Assembly (NCBI RefSeq): GCF_900258475.1
Contig: NZ_LT984887.1
Span: 681,474 to 745,473 of the forward strand
Source: Anaerococcus sp. Marseille-P3915
GTDB lineage: Bacteria; Bacillota; Clostridia; Tissierellales; Peptoniphilaceae
Length of the DNA: 64,000 nucleotides
Direction: 5' to 3'
Of this stretch, positions 28,656 to 38,030 are shown piece by piece (position 1 is the first letter of the stretch; each line of letters begins with the position of its first letter). A program made the position numbers and the translations under genes. The notes under the pieces are model-generated. The model ran no database searches. It saw only the letters and a list, made by a program, of their open reading frames with translations, and was not told where the DNA came from.

Positions 28656-31100
28656 TCAATCTACCCTTATCAAATCTATTGTCTGTCTGTCTAAAATTCT
28701 CTTTAATGAGAAATGATAGATTATTAGATTAATCCCAAAGACGACTAGTGAGAATACTAGGAAGCTTTTGTAGTCATAATATTCTATTAAAGTACTCATT
28801 CTTAAATCAGAAGCGATTAATGATATTATAAACATAACACCTAAGCTCACCATAATAGCAGTTATAAAGGACTTTACCTGTTCTCCAATAAATTCTCTTT
28901 GATAGATGTTCTTTAATTCATCTACATCCATTCCACAAGAGTAAAGACTGCCGATTTCTTTTTTTCTGCTCATAAGACTTAAATTAATGGACGAGTAACC
29001 GTTGGTGATATTTAATACAAAGATGATTGAAGCAATACCTATTGCAAATTTTATGAAACTTTTCACGTCCTTATATTCATTTTTTGCGATTTCTTCACCT
29101 ATTGTGATATTAAATCTATCTTCAGGTGAAATTTGTTCTCTAATCATGGCCTCTACATATTCCTTTACATCTTTGGTATCAGAGTCTTTTACCTTCATAT
29201 TCAAAGTATAGGCATATCCTGTATATTTCTCATCACCTGATTCTTCCATAAGTTTAAAATAAGTGTCAAAATCTGTATAAACTTTTACATCAAATGGCAT
29301 TGTTCTCGACTTATATTTTCCCAAATCTGTTATAGTCTTTGAAATTTTAATAGTCTTATTATAATCATTTTCAAAGTTAATATCCAAAGTCTGTGGATTT
29401 TCAAAATATGGAATTCTCTTTGCCTTAGCTATTGGAATAGAAGAATCTTCTTGAATTGTATTGTAGAGGACAAATTCACCCTTCTTTCCTCCAAGTTCTT
29501 TTAAGTCTTTTTCTTCCAAGGCGATGATAAATCCATCCATACCCTCTGACTTATATTTTTCTATATTCTTTCTCGCTTCCTCGTCTAAACCTGCTGCCTT
29601 TGCTTCTTTTGAAAATTCATTTGTATTTTCCACTTGAACATATTTATCTTTTGAAATATATGACTTGTCGTTAGGAATTTTATCTACAATTTCATTTAAT
29701 ATCTTTGGGACTTGATTCTTTTCACTAAAATAATCAACAGAAAAATTATAGCCATTATCGTAACTAGAATAATCTCTGTAGTATGTTGATATGCCTATAG
29801 TGATTATAAATACTGAAATAATAATTATCCCTATTGCAGAAATATATCTCTGTGATTTTATTGAAGCTAAGTTGTTAAGTTTTAATTCCTTCCAAAAATC
29901 TTTGGCTCTTTTCTTCTTTGATTTTGAAAAATCTATATTCCCTCTTATGCCGTCTATAATGTTTATTTTAGAAATCTTTTTCGCAGGGGATTTAATAGCT
30001 AGTGCCACAATTGTAAAAGAAACCAAAAGTATTGCTAAACTTAATAAGGGATTAAACTTTACCAGATTAAATTCACTTAATTGTTTGTCTATTTGAATGT
30101 ATTTGTACAGATAATATATAGAGAAAAAGCCTACAAGATGTCCTAAAAGTATTGGAATTGCAGTTGTAACAAGTCCTTCCTTTAGAAGTAACAGATATAT
30201 TTGTCCATTGCTAGATCCTATAGACTTGTAAATGGAAAGCTCTCTAATCTTCCTTAACCCCCAAACCCAAAAGATATTTTTTATAAAAAACACAAAGATT
30301 GCTATACAGCCAAGAACTGATAGAACGGTAACAGCCTTGCTCTTTATATTTTGTAAGGCTTCGTGTTCTACTCCATAATAGTTTATAAGACTTTTAGAAA
30401 ATTCTAAATGAACATCTTTACCTAGTATTTTGTTTATTTCACTTTGTATCTTATCTCTATTTTTGTAAGCTTCTTCAAATGAATGAAATTTTACAAAGGT
30501 TCTAAAAGTGGTCATTTTATCTTGTAACCCTAGAGAAAAACTTAGTTTACTGTACTTGTTGTATACATCTCCGTAAACACCGACTAAAGTAAAGCTTTTA
30601 GAATCTTGGCTCTCAAATTTTTCCCTGCCAGTATTTGCACTTGTTGTACCTATCTCTTCTCCATCTAAAAACCTTTTGCCTAAATCAAGTTCTATCTTGT
30701 CGCCTATTTTAAGTTCATTTTCCTTTACAAGACTTTCAGATAGTACAATTTCGTCTTCCTTTGTTGCAAATCTGCCTTCAATAAGTCTCGAATACTCTCT
30801 CATTTTATTGATTGCTTTGTCTTGATAGTTTATAACGACTAAATCGTCTCCAAGCTTTCCGTTGTCAGGATCAAGAGACATTTTCCCAGCCAAGTCAATA
30901 TCTTTAATGGAATTTAACTTTTCAACATCCTCATTTGAGAGTTCTTCTTTAATCTCCCCATGATAAAAGCTTGAAGCCATATAATTACCATAGTTGGATC
31001 TCAAGCTTCTATATCCAAAATAAAAAATAAAGGTGAAAAATAGACTTACAATAAATAAGGAAATAAAAATGGGAAAATTCTTCTTATTCATGTTTCTCAT
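28656..31100 (-). CDS. FtsX-like ABC transporter permease
   Basis: 814 aa. One helix near the N-terminus, a large extracellular domain, three helices (about residues 260-370), a connector, a fifth helix (SAIGIIIISVFIITIGIS), a second extracellular domain and three C-terminal helices. This is a duplicated FtsX fold with eight membrane segments rather than the ten of classical BceB. Such permeases export or remove antimicrobial peptides or lipids. Overlaps its ATPase by 17 bp. Confidence 0.85.
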   Translation of the reverse strand: MRNMNKKNFPIFISLFIVSLFFTFIFYFGYRSLRSNYGNYMASSFYHGEIKEELSNEDVEKLNSIKDIDLAGKMSLDPDNGKLGDDLVVINYQDKAINKMREYSRLIEGRFATKEDEIVLSESLVKENELKIGDKIELDLGKRFLDGEEIGTTSANTGREKFESQDSKSFTLVGVYGDVYNKYSKLSFSLGLQDKMTTFRTFVKFHSFEEAYKNRDKIQSEINKILGKDVHLEFSKSLINYYGVEHEALQNIKSKAVTVLSVLGCIAIFVFFIKNIFWVWGLRKIRELSIYKSIGSSNGQIYLLLLKEGLVTTAIPILLGHLVGFFSIYYLYKYIQIDKQLSEFNLVKFNPLLSLAILLVSFTIVALAIKSPAKKISKINIIDGIRGNIDFSKSKKKRAKDFWKELKLNNLASIKSQRYISAIGIIIISVFIITIGISTYYRDYSSYDNGYNFSVDYFSEKNQVPKILNEIVDKIPNDKSYISKDKYVQVENTNEFSKEAKAAGLDEEARKNIEKYKSEGMDGFIIALEEKDLKELGGKKGEFVLYNTIQEDSSIPIAKAKRIPYFENPQTLDINFENDYNKTIKISKTITDLGKYKSRTMPFDVKVYTDFDTYFKLMEESGDEKYTGYAYTLNMKVKDSDTKDVKEYVEAMIREQISPEDRFNITIGEEIAKNEYKDVKSFIKFAIGIASIIFVLNITNGYSSINLSLMSRKKEIGSLYSCGMDVDELKNIYQREFIGEQVKSFITAIMVSLGVMFIISLIASDLRMSTLIEYYDYKSFLVFSLVVFGINLIIYHFSLKRILDRQTIDLIRVD

Positions 31101-31764
31101 CTCCTATTATTTTCCCATCAACTATAGTGACAATTCGATCTGCCTCTAGAGCGATTTTTTCATCGTGGGTTATTAGGATTATAGTTTGTTTTAGAGTTTT
31201 ATTAAAATATTTGAAGATTTCAATTATTTCCTTAGAATTTTTCCTATCGAGATTGCCTGTTGGTTCATCTGCTAGGATGATTGATGGTCTATAGATCAAA
31301 GATCTTGCTATGGCAACTCTTTGCTGCTGGCCACCTGATAATTCGCTTGGGAAGGAATCTAGTTTATTTTCTATGCCAAGTTTACTTACAATATCTAAGA
31401 AATCTTCCTCATTGATTTTTCTTTTATCTAGCTTTAAAGGTAACTCTATATTGTGCCTGACTGTCAAATTTTGGATCAGATTATAAAATTGATAAATGAG
31501 CCCTACCTTCCTCCTGCGAAATAGGGCAAGTTCCTTTGATGTATACTTAGAGATGTCATTGCCATCTATGTAGACTTTGCCAGAAGTTGGGCTATCTACT
31601 CCTCCTATAATATGTAAAAGAGTAGATTTTCCTGACCCACTTGGACCAACTATCGCTACAAATTCACCTCTTTCTATACTAAGGTCTACCCCATCTAGGG
31701 CAACCACCTTAGAATTTCCATCACCATATTCTTTTCTTAAATTTTCTACTTTTAATATTTCCAT
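31084..31764 (-). CDS. ABC transporter ATP-binding protein, MacB/LolD type
   Basis: 226 aa. Walker A GPSGSGKST, Q-loop LIYQFYNLIQNLTV, signature LSGGQQQRVAIARSL, Walker B ILADEPTGNLD and H-loop LITHDEKIA. The -GNLD- after Walker B is typical of the MacB/LolD/BceA subfamily. It pairs with the permease at 28656 and sits behind a two-component system, so it is probably induced by cell-envelope stress or a peptide. Confidence 0.92.
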   Translation of the reverse strand: MEILKVENLRKEYGDGNSKVVALDGVDLSIERGEFVAIVGPSGSGKSTLLHIIGGVDSPTSGKVYIDGNDISKYTSKELALFRRRKVGLIYQFYNLIQNLTVRHNIELPLKLDKRKINEEDFLDIVSKLGIENKLDSFPSELSGGQQQRVAIARSLIYRPSIILADEPTGNLDRKNSKEIIEIFKYFNKTLKQTIILITHDEKIALEADRIVTIVDGKIIGDEKHE

Positions 31765-31810
31765 ACTTTCCTGCCTTTCTTAAGCTAAGTATATAAAAGT
31801 AAAGTGATTT

Positions 31811-32671
31811 TTAGGTGACATTGTAGAATTTTATTTCAAATCTTGCTCCCTTATCAGAATTGCTAACAGAAATCTCCCCATTATTTTTTTCTACAATAGC
31901 TTTAGCCATGGCAAGACCTATACCAAAACCTTTGGAATCTGGAGTCTTGTAAAAGCGTTTGAATATCTTTTTGATAATATCTTCATCGATTCCTCCCCCA
32001 TCATCTTCAATAATCAGATTTGTGTAGAGAGGATTTTTGTAAGATGAAATGGTGATTTTTTGACAATTTGGCCTATTATCAGCATTTTTAAAAATATTGA
32101 TAAGGGCTTCAGCCAACCAATAAAAATCTCCATAGATTATATTTTCTTTTAAATCATTATTAATTTCTAATTTAGTAGACTCTTTTAAAGATAAGGTATC
32201 AAGAGCGTAGGCCACTAATTCATCCAAACGTATCTCTTCCATTTTCATTAGATCCTTATTAGCATCTAGGCTTGATAACTTGAGCAGGATATCCGATAGA
32301 GAATTTAATCTTAGGGTCTGCCTTTTTAAAATCTCAATATCTTCATTTGTAGGATAATCCATTTCTAGATTTTCTATAGAAAAAACCATGGATGTGATAG
32401 GAGTTTTTATCTGATGGGCTATGTCTTCTAGATATTCTACTTGCTTTTGGCTATTTCTAGTGGACGTTTCCTTAGCCTCAACTATCTCTATAAAAAGTTT
32501 ATATATCTTATCCTCAAGAAGAGAAAAATCATCCTGCTTCATGGGTATAGAGTAATTTTGATTTCTCATATTTTCTATCAAATTAATAAGGTCTCTTATC
32601 CTATTTTTCTTCCTTTTTTCCAAAAAATAATAAAGTAGGCAGAGGCTTATTATCCAAAATACATAAATCAT
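31811..32671 (-). CDS. Sensor histidine kinase, BceS-like
   Basis: 286 aa. A single short N-terminal membrane helix (residues 3-17), no extracellular domain, then the H-box EDIAHQIKTPITSM, an N-box in INIFKNADNRPN, and G-boxes DDGGGIDEDII and GFGIGLAMAKAI. The lack of a sensor domain fits intramembrane-sensing kinases, which detect drugs through their partner ABC transporter, the genes just downstream. Start directly abuts the regulator stop. Confidence 0.88.
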   Translation of the reverse strand: MIYVFWIISLCLLYYFLEKRKKNRIRDLINLIENMRNQNYSIPMKQDDFSLLEDKIYKLFIEIVEAKETSTRNSQKQVEYLEDIAHQIKTPITSMVFSIENLEMDYPTNEDIEILKRQTLRLNSLSDILLKLSSLDANKDLMKMEEIRLDELVAYALDTLSLKESTKLEINNDLKENIIYGDFYWLAEALINIFKNADNRPNCQKITISSYKNPLYTNLIIEDDGGGIDEDIIKKIFKRFYKTPDSKGFGIGLAMAKAIVEKNNGEISVSNSDKGARFEIKFYNVT

Positions 32672-33322
32672 TTAGTCCATCCTATAACCTATTCCTCTGA
32701 CAGTTGTAATGACTTCCTTGTCTAATTTCTCCCTGATTCTTTTAATGGTCGATGTGAGAGTATTATCATTTACAAACTTATCCCTGTCTTCCCAAAAGGT
32801 TTCTAAAAGCTGACTCCTAGTGTAGACCCTGTGGGGATTTTTGATAAATAAAACTAGGATTTCATACTCAAGTGGAGTGACCTCTATATTTTCCCCCTTA
32901 TAATAAAGCTTTGAATCATTTAAATCTATTTTCAAATCCTTATAGGCAATAGCTTTATCTTGGCCAAGGGGAATAGTCCTTAAAACCGCATCAATCCTAG
33001 CCCTTAAAATAGCAAGGGAAAAAGGCTTTGTAAGATAGTCATCCGCCCCTTGATCAAGGGCGGCAATTATAAAATCCTCATCATTTTTAACAGTTGTAAC
33101 AAGAACCCTAATATCTTTTTCCTTCAATTTTTCTATCAAATGTTGTCCATCCTTATCAGGCAAATTAATATCGAGAAGAGCCACATCAAAGTCGATATTT
33201 AACTTGAAACTAGCCTCATAAAAAGACCCAGCTATTTCTACCTCATAGCCATTTTTAGTCAGATATTTTTCCATCTGCAAGGCGATATCTTCATTATCCT
33301 CTATAATTAAAATCTTTGGCAT
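32672..33322 (-). CDS. Response regulator, OmpR family
   Basis: 216 aa. Receiver domain with EDNED acidic pair near residue 8, phospho-acceptor in DVALLDINLPD, Thr in LVTTVK and Lys in YLTKPFS; then an OmpR-type winged helix ending TVRGIGYRMD. It should control the neighbouring ABC transporter. First gene of a four-gene operon down to 28656. Confidence 0.93.
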   Translation of the reverse strand: MPKILIIEDNEDIALQMEKYLTKNGYEVEIAGSFYEASFKLNIDFDVALLDINLPDKDGQHLIEKLKEKDIRVLVTTVKNDEDFIIAALDQGADDYLTKPFSLAILRARIDAVLRTIPLGQDKAIAYKDLKIDLNDSKLYYKGENIEVTPLEYEILVLFIKNPHRVYTRSQLLETFWEDRDKFVNDNTLTSTIKRIREKLDKEVITTVRGIGYRMD

Positions 33323-33351
33323 TAGAAAACTCTATATTCTTCTAATTCTTA

Positions 33352-33756
33352 TTACAATAATCTCATAAATCCGCAACAGCCTAATTCAGAAAATTCTTCA
33401 AAGCCTAAAGAAGAATAAAATCCTATTGTTTCTGGAGCTATATCTGTTGTTAATTCAATTTGTCTGACATTTGGATATAAATCCATCATAGAGTCAAGGA
33501 GGGCTTTGCCTATTCCCTTTCTTTGGTAGTCTGGCAAGACTAATATATCTTGGATAAAGATAATAGTATATCCATCTCCAACAGCACGAATCACGCCAAG
33601 AAGTTTTTCATCTTCAAAGGCTGCTAATATTTTTAAGGAATTTTCATATCCCTTAATCAAGACATCCATATCATCAGTGTAAGAAGTCCAACCAACCGCA
33701 TCATAAAGATCTCTTATCTGGTCAATCTTAAAATCTGTATATTCTCTAATTTCCAT
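33352..33756 (-). CDS. GNAT-family N-acetyltransferase
   Basis: 134 aa. The acetyl-CoA pyrophosphate loop is in YQRKGIGKALLDSM, preceded by ILVLPD; the C-terminus has FYSSLGFEEFSELGCCGFMRLL. Similar short GNAT proteins are often labelled YjgM/ElaA-like; the acceptor is unknown. Monocistronic or the tail of the upstream region. Confidence 0.85.
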   Translation of the reverse strand: MEIREYTDFKIDQIRDLYDAVGWTSYTDDMDVLIKGYENSLKILAAFEDEKLLGVIRAVGDGYTIIFIQDILVLPDYQRKGIGKALLDSMMDLYPNVRQIELTTDIAPETIGFYSSLGFEEFSELGCCGFMRLL

Positions 33757-34069
33757 ATTTTCCTCACTTATTTATTATAGTTTTCTTTATAATTTCATAT
33801 TAGAAGTCTAAAGCTTTCAACTTTATATATTAACATCAATCTTAACACATGTTCTCTTTTTTCATACTATATTTTTTGTCTTCCGTTTTGCTATAAGAAA
33901 TATTCATAAAATTCAAGACAATTATTTACAATTTCTGGTTTTGATAAATTTTTGTATAGAGCAATCTAGCTATAAGAAAAAACAAACACTTTAATTAAAG
34001 TATCGTACCCTATAATTATCTTCAAAGATTTATTAGTATTTTTTCTCATAATATCTATTTACGAAAAAG

Positions 34070-34205
34070 CTAAGTATAGGGTAAGAAAAAAACTCCAAGA
34101 GTAAGTATAGTAGCAGGCAAGTATTCCTTTATGGAAAAACAAATTACAGCAACTAGGCCCATGATAAGCATGAGAATAGGTGTCATCCCAGCATTTACCT
34201 TTAAA
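34070..34205 (-). pseudogene. Fragment of a membrane protein
   Basis: In the otherwise empty 33.76-34.28 kb gap, a short minus frame encodes GMTPILMLIMGLVAVIC and KEYLPATILTLGVFFL, two hydrophobic helices and a stop, with no start or upstream continuation. It reads like the C-terminus of a lost transporter. The family is not recognised. The rest of the gap shows nothing clear. Confidence 0.35.
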
Positions 34206-34276
34206 TTCTTTATTTAAAAACTTATGAGCGATGAAGGTATAAACTCCTCGCCTTTAATATGCTAAAACTTTATCCT

Positions 34277-35236
34277 TTAATTTCTAGGAATATTACTTAT
34301 AATCTTGCTTATATCTATAAATTGGTTTAGACTTCTAAAAACTTGAAAAATTGATGATTGTATTATAAAATCTTCGTGAGTTTCTGGAAGTTCCATCATA
34401 TGAAAATGTTCTTGTAAAAATTCTATCCTTTTTTTGACCTTAATTATATCTCCATTATCACTAAGATTGTTTGCAGTATCAATCATTAGATCAGATATCA
34501 ATTTCCCATCGGCAAATTCTTTAGGTATTGATTTTAAATCATCATACATCTCCATCAAAAGATCCATCTCCCTTTCCCTATGGCTAAGACCTATCATTAG
34601 ATTCTTGCTATTTTCTATACGATTATCATTTTCAATAATCGCAAGATCAAGGGCCTTGTTTATGTCATCTTCAAGCTTTTTGATCTTTCCTTCATATATT
34701 TTAACATCTAAATTATTTACAAGAGTATCACCAAAAAATATCAAGATATCCTTGATATCTCCATCAATATCCTCTATCCATTTTTTCAACTCATCCTGAC
34801 TTTCTGGTGCATATAAGTTAGTAAGCATGGCAAATCCTGTTCCTATTAGGATAAGACCGAGTTCATTAAAGATAATTGATGAATTAACTTCTCCATAGCT
34901 TAATAAATGTGTAACAACCACGCTTGAAGGACCCAGACCTAGTTCAATTTTTAATAGGAAAGATATAGGGACAAATAAGAGTAAATATAGGCCAAATGCC
35001 CAAGTTTTGTAGTCAAAAATTTCAAATACCAAAATCCCTAAAACAAGGGCTATTGTGGCAGATAAGCTTCTTTTAAGTCCACCCTTAATAGTCGCCTTTC
35101 TAGTCTCAAATATATCAAGGATGGTAATAATCCCTGCTGAAGATGAGAATCTAAGTCCTAAGGCCTGGGCTACAAGTAAGGATAGGGTAGCTGCTATAGC
35201 TGTCTTTATAGTTGTGCTAAGTAATGTTTTATTCAT
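34277..35236 (-). CDS. Aromatic acid exporter family (ArAE_1/FUSC-like) membrane protein
   Basis: 319 aa. The N-terminal half has four to five hydrophobic helices, including TIKTAIAATLSLLVAQALG and the FETRKATIKGGLKRSLSATI region typical of the ArAE_1 family. The C-terminal half is a cytoplasmic helical domain of the ArAE_1_C type. The family is linked to export of aromatic acids or small organic acids, but most Gram-positive members are uncharacterised. Confidence 0.78.
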   Translation of the reverse strand: MNKTLLSTTIKTAIAATLSLLVAQALGLRFSSSAGIITILDIFETRKATIKGGLKRSLSATIALVLGILVFEIFDYKTWAFGLYLLLFVPISFLLKIELGLGPSSVVVTHLLSYGEVNSSIIFNELGLILIGTGFAMLTNLYAPESQDELKKWIEDIDGDIKDILIFFGDTLVNNLDVKIYEGKIKKLEDDINKALDLAIIENDNRIENSKNLMIGLSHREREMDLLMEMYDDLKSIPKEFADGKLISDLMIDTANNLSDNGDIIKVKKRIEFLQEHFHMMELPETHEDFIIQSSIFQVFRSLNQFIDISKIISNIPRN

Positions 35237-35368
35237 AATTATTCCTAATTGTAAAACTAATTTTTATATCTTTATATATTTTAATTTAATCTTTGCTTTA
35301 CTGATCGTGGGTATTTCATATAATACTCAAATATTAACCTAAGCAAAATATTTAAAGCATTAGTTTTT

Positions 35369-35755
35369 TTATAACAAGCTTGCGACCATATCGCCGTGCC
35401 TTTTTTCATCCACCCTAACACTTTCGATTTCTGGAAACTTTTTTGCTACTGGAGCATAATTTTCAGAAGCTTTATACTCTCCCCTTGCAATTTTTGGATA
35501 CAATCTTTTTTTACCGATTAGCTTATAAAGGATAGGCATAAAGAAAGCCAAGGTTTTCTTTGGTTTTAAATTTTTCCTTGTAAGTTTATGAAATACCGCA
35601 GCATGATGACCCTCCTCTGCTGAAAGCTTTCTAAAGGTAGCCGCATCATTTTTATCCTTAACTACATCAGCAAGGGCTTGGTACATCAAAACTACATCTA
35701 ATTCTCCTTGTTGAGATTTTAATAATATTTTCATATCTTCTTTACTTATAGTCAT
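35369..35755 (-). CDS. Ferritin-like/rubrerythrin-family protein
   Basis: 128 aa, from the ATG at 35755 behind GGGGAGAG (a longer reading lacks such a site). Helical with di-iron-type ligands: QGELDVVLMYQAL, EEGHHAAVFHKL and a C-terminal DEKRHGDMV. It lacks a rubredoxin domain. It probably handles peroxide or iron in this anaerobe. The first-helix Glu set is incomplete compared with classical rubrerythrin, so activity is not assured. Confidence 0.72.
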   Translation of the reverse strand: MTISKEDMKILLKSQQGELDVVLMYQALADVVKDKNDAATFRKLSAEEGHHAAVFHKLTRKNLKPKKTLAFFMPILYKLIGKKRLYPKIARGEYKASENYAPVAKKFPEIESVRVDEKRHGDMVASLL

Positions 35756-35860
35756 ATTCTCTCCCCTAGTTTTTATTTTCATTTTATATTGTTAAAAAAT
35801 TTCAATTTATCTTCGATATATTTATTATATAAATTTTCAGATAAAATGACAATAAAAAAC

Positions 35861-35891
35861 CCGACTTAAAACACTTTATAACGTAAGTCGG
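35861..35891 (-). terminator. Orphan terminator hairpin
   Basis: CCGACTTA (35861-35868) with TAAGTCGG (35884-35891), followed on the minus strand by GGGTTTTTT. It lies upstream of the ferritin-like gene and faces leftward transcription from the accessory region. A related hairpin stands at 55646. Confidence 0.65.
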
Positions 35892-35929
35892 ATAATTTTA
35901 CTAGTTATTGTTTTTTATTGAATGGGCAA

Positions 35930-36033
35930 CTGATTTTACATGACTTGAGTGGTCAGTATGGATAAAATTTTAATTCTTAAAAAGGCTCGCATGTGGAAAT
36001 ATATACTCAATTATTCCTAAATTCTATTAACTT
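35930..36033. repeat. Copy of an element end, matching 53633-53737
   Basis: About 100 bp, clearly related to the segment following the rumA-tail core at 53.63 kb, sharing ACTTGAGTGGTCAG (in context), GTATGGATAAA, an ATGTGG-AA-ATAT motif and CCTAAATTCT. In the other copy the right part encodes the C-terminus of the AlbA_2 protein; here only FRNN and a stop remain. It marks the left border of the accessory region. Confidence 0.7.
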
Positions 36034-36090
36034 TTGTATTAGGGGTATATAAAATTATAATCTCTTAAATTTTTTGTATCCGAAAAGTAC

Positions 36091-36290
36091 ATGGATGACG
36101 CGCTGCTTCAAAAGACCTATACCACGGATTTCCTGACAAAGAAGCGCATCAAGAACAATGCTCAATACTACGATGAAGTCGACCACGAAGCAATCATTAC
36201 AAAGGAGCTATTCATGCATGTGCAGGCAGAGCTTGTACGCCGTCGGGTAGTCCATGTCAGCCCGAAAGGAAAGAATGGTATGGATACAAT
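36091..36290 (+). pseudogene. Fragment of a large serine recombinase
   Basis: Plus-strand frame starting [20 protein letters not shown], with [20 protein letters not shown] and ELVRRRV: the central part of clostridial serine recombinases of mobile elements. It lacks both catalytic N-terminus and C-terminus. Its base composition is visibly richer in G and C than the surroundings, indicating a foreign source. It runs in frame into an unrelated surface-protein tail. Confidence 0.8.
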
Positions 36291-36894
36291 AAATAATAAA
36301 GAAACAAAGGCTGAAGAATCAATCTATGAAAAATATAAAAATTCAGCATTCTATAATAATAGTAAAACTAAAGAAGCCTATTTAAAACTAAGTGATGATA
36401 AAAAAGAAAAGCTTGATAATGTGAATATAGACGGAAAATATCCTTTAACCATAGAGGAAGTCAAAATTCAGGCATGTTTAAATTGCCAATTCATAAGAGT
36501 GAATGGATATATTCATTTATGATTGATAAGAATAACAGCGGAGAAGTTGGTGAATATGATGGACAATTCGAAGATGCCCAACCTAGTGAAAAACAAGCAA
36601 GTAAAAAGCCAAATTCTGAAATTATAACAAATCAAAAAAATCAAGTCAAATCAGTCTAAGCAAAGTCAAAAAGTAGAACCTATTCAAAGTCAAGAAAAAG
36701 TAGTAACTGAATCTAGCACTAAGACAGTTGACCAGCAAAGCTTAGTACAAGCTAAAACAAGCCCAACTTCATATAAAACAATTGCAAATACAAACGTAAA
36801 AACAGGTATCAAAGGAACGAGACCAATAGTGCTAGTATTGATAATCTCAACTATAGGATCCCTCTTGCTAAACAGAAAGAAATTTGAAAAATAA
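36291..36894 (+). pseudogene. Broken C-terminus of a wall-anchored surface protein
   Basis: The region reads as one protein over three frames: an acidic Lys-rich segment, then EEVKI, then (frame change near 36470) [20 protein letters not shown] with a DxNxxG calcium-loop look, a Gln/Lys-rich linker, and (another change at the A7 run near 36645) a tail ending TGIKGTRPIVLVL plus hydrophobic helix and NRKKFEK. The tail has sortase-signal architecture (TG, hydrophobic stretch, basic end) without a perfect LPxTG. Broken, and fused upstream to recombinase sequence. Confidence 0.6.
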
Positions 36895-36972
36895 ATAAGA
36901 AGATGTTATGATTTAATAAAGATAAATTTATTTTTTACCAGAGTTAAAAAAGCCCTAGCTCTGGTTTTTGTA

Positions 36973-37479
36973 TTAAATAAATAATTTTTTAAATATCCCT
37001 TCGCAAAAAATAATCTTGGCAAAATCTTTATTGTTATTATTATAATTTCTATAGGAATCTTTTGAAGATTCTTCATATATTTTTAGAAAGTGTTCCTTGC
37101 TTGGTATCCTGAATTCGATTCCATTAAAATTAACAAGGTCTATATCCTCTTCATAGATTCCAGCAAAATCATGAAGGGAACTAATGCTTCCATATTCTAC
37201 ACTGATTTCACTTTTTTTGAAATTCATGTTCATGGATGTCAATAAGATCATATCCTAGGACTCCCATTATTTTTAATATCTTATCCCAGTCATAAATCCT
37301 ATCATAATCAGGATCCTCCCAACCTCTTGAGTCTCCGGGCACATGAATATCAATGTCTGATGGATTCCATTCGATCTTTGTAATAAATTCTAGACCTAAT
37401 GACCCCATTAGGGTTTGCCTTATGCCAATTTTATTTAATTGTAAACATATGATTTAAATTCATCAAATAACTTACTCAT
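36973..37479 (-). pseudogene. Frameshifted conserved protein of nucleotidyltransferase-like type
   Basis: Reads over three frames as one protein: MSKLFDEFKSYVY, then KIGIRQTLMGSLGLEF and NPSDIDIHVPGDSRGWE, then EISVEYGSISSLHDFAGI to KDSYRNYN. The family is commonly named 'phosphoribosylanthranilate isomerase' in databases although it looks like a nucleotidyltransferase (GSxG...DxD-like). Breaks lie near 37440 (one A missing) and 37220 (one A too many in an A7 run). Pseudogene or sequencing artefact. Confidence 0.7.
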
Positions 37480-37598
37480 TTATTTTCCATTTATTTTTAT
37501 AATCGACAGCTTATATCTTAAGATTTCAAAAAGTACAAGTAGTTAAAATATAAAATATCAAAACATTAAACATACAATTATGATTTTAGATCCTAACT

Positions 37599-38006
37599 TT
37601 AGTCCTTCAAAATATATTTTTCCATTCTATAGATAATATATACCATGCCTAGAATTGAAGGTATTTGTATAATAAACAAGCCAATAAGCCAGTCATATAG
37701 GTTAAAAACCTCACCTAATACCATTGTAATCAAGCTAATAACAAGGCCTACTAAACCTAACTTGATGCCAGACCTATACCAATATTCATTTCCATTTATC
37801 CAATTTGATTCACTTTTAGCAAGTCTTGGAAGAATGTAATGGGATAAGCCCACATACTTATATGAATCTAATCTCTCCCTTCCTCCTCTAAATTCCTCTA
37901 TAATTTCTTTTGGAGGGTAAGGTTTTGGATTTTTTAATAGATTAAAATTTACGATAATAATTAAAATATTTATTCCTAACAATAGTAAATATAATTTATT
38001 TGTCAT
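37599..38006 (-). CDS. Hypothetical membrane protein
   Basis: 135 aa with three hydrophobic segments (residues 5-22, 83-101, 107-127) and a soluble loop containing EFRGGRERLDSYKYVGLSHY. No family recognised. Stands alone between two frameshifted or unrelated genes. Confidence 0.5.
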   Translation of the reverse strand: MTNKLYLLLLGINILIIIVNFNLLKNPKPYPPKEIIEEFRGGRERLDSYKYVGLSHYILPRLAKSESNWINGNEYWYRSGIKLGLVGLVISLITMVLGEVFNLYDWLIGLFIIQIPSILGMVYIIYRMEKYILKD

Positions 38007-38030
38007 TTTCCACCCCTAATAGAAAATATA

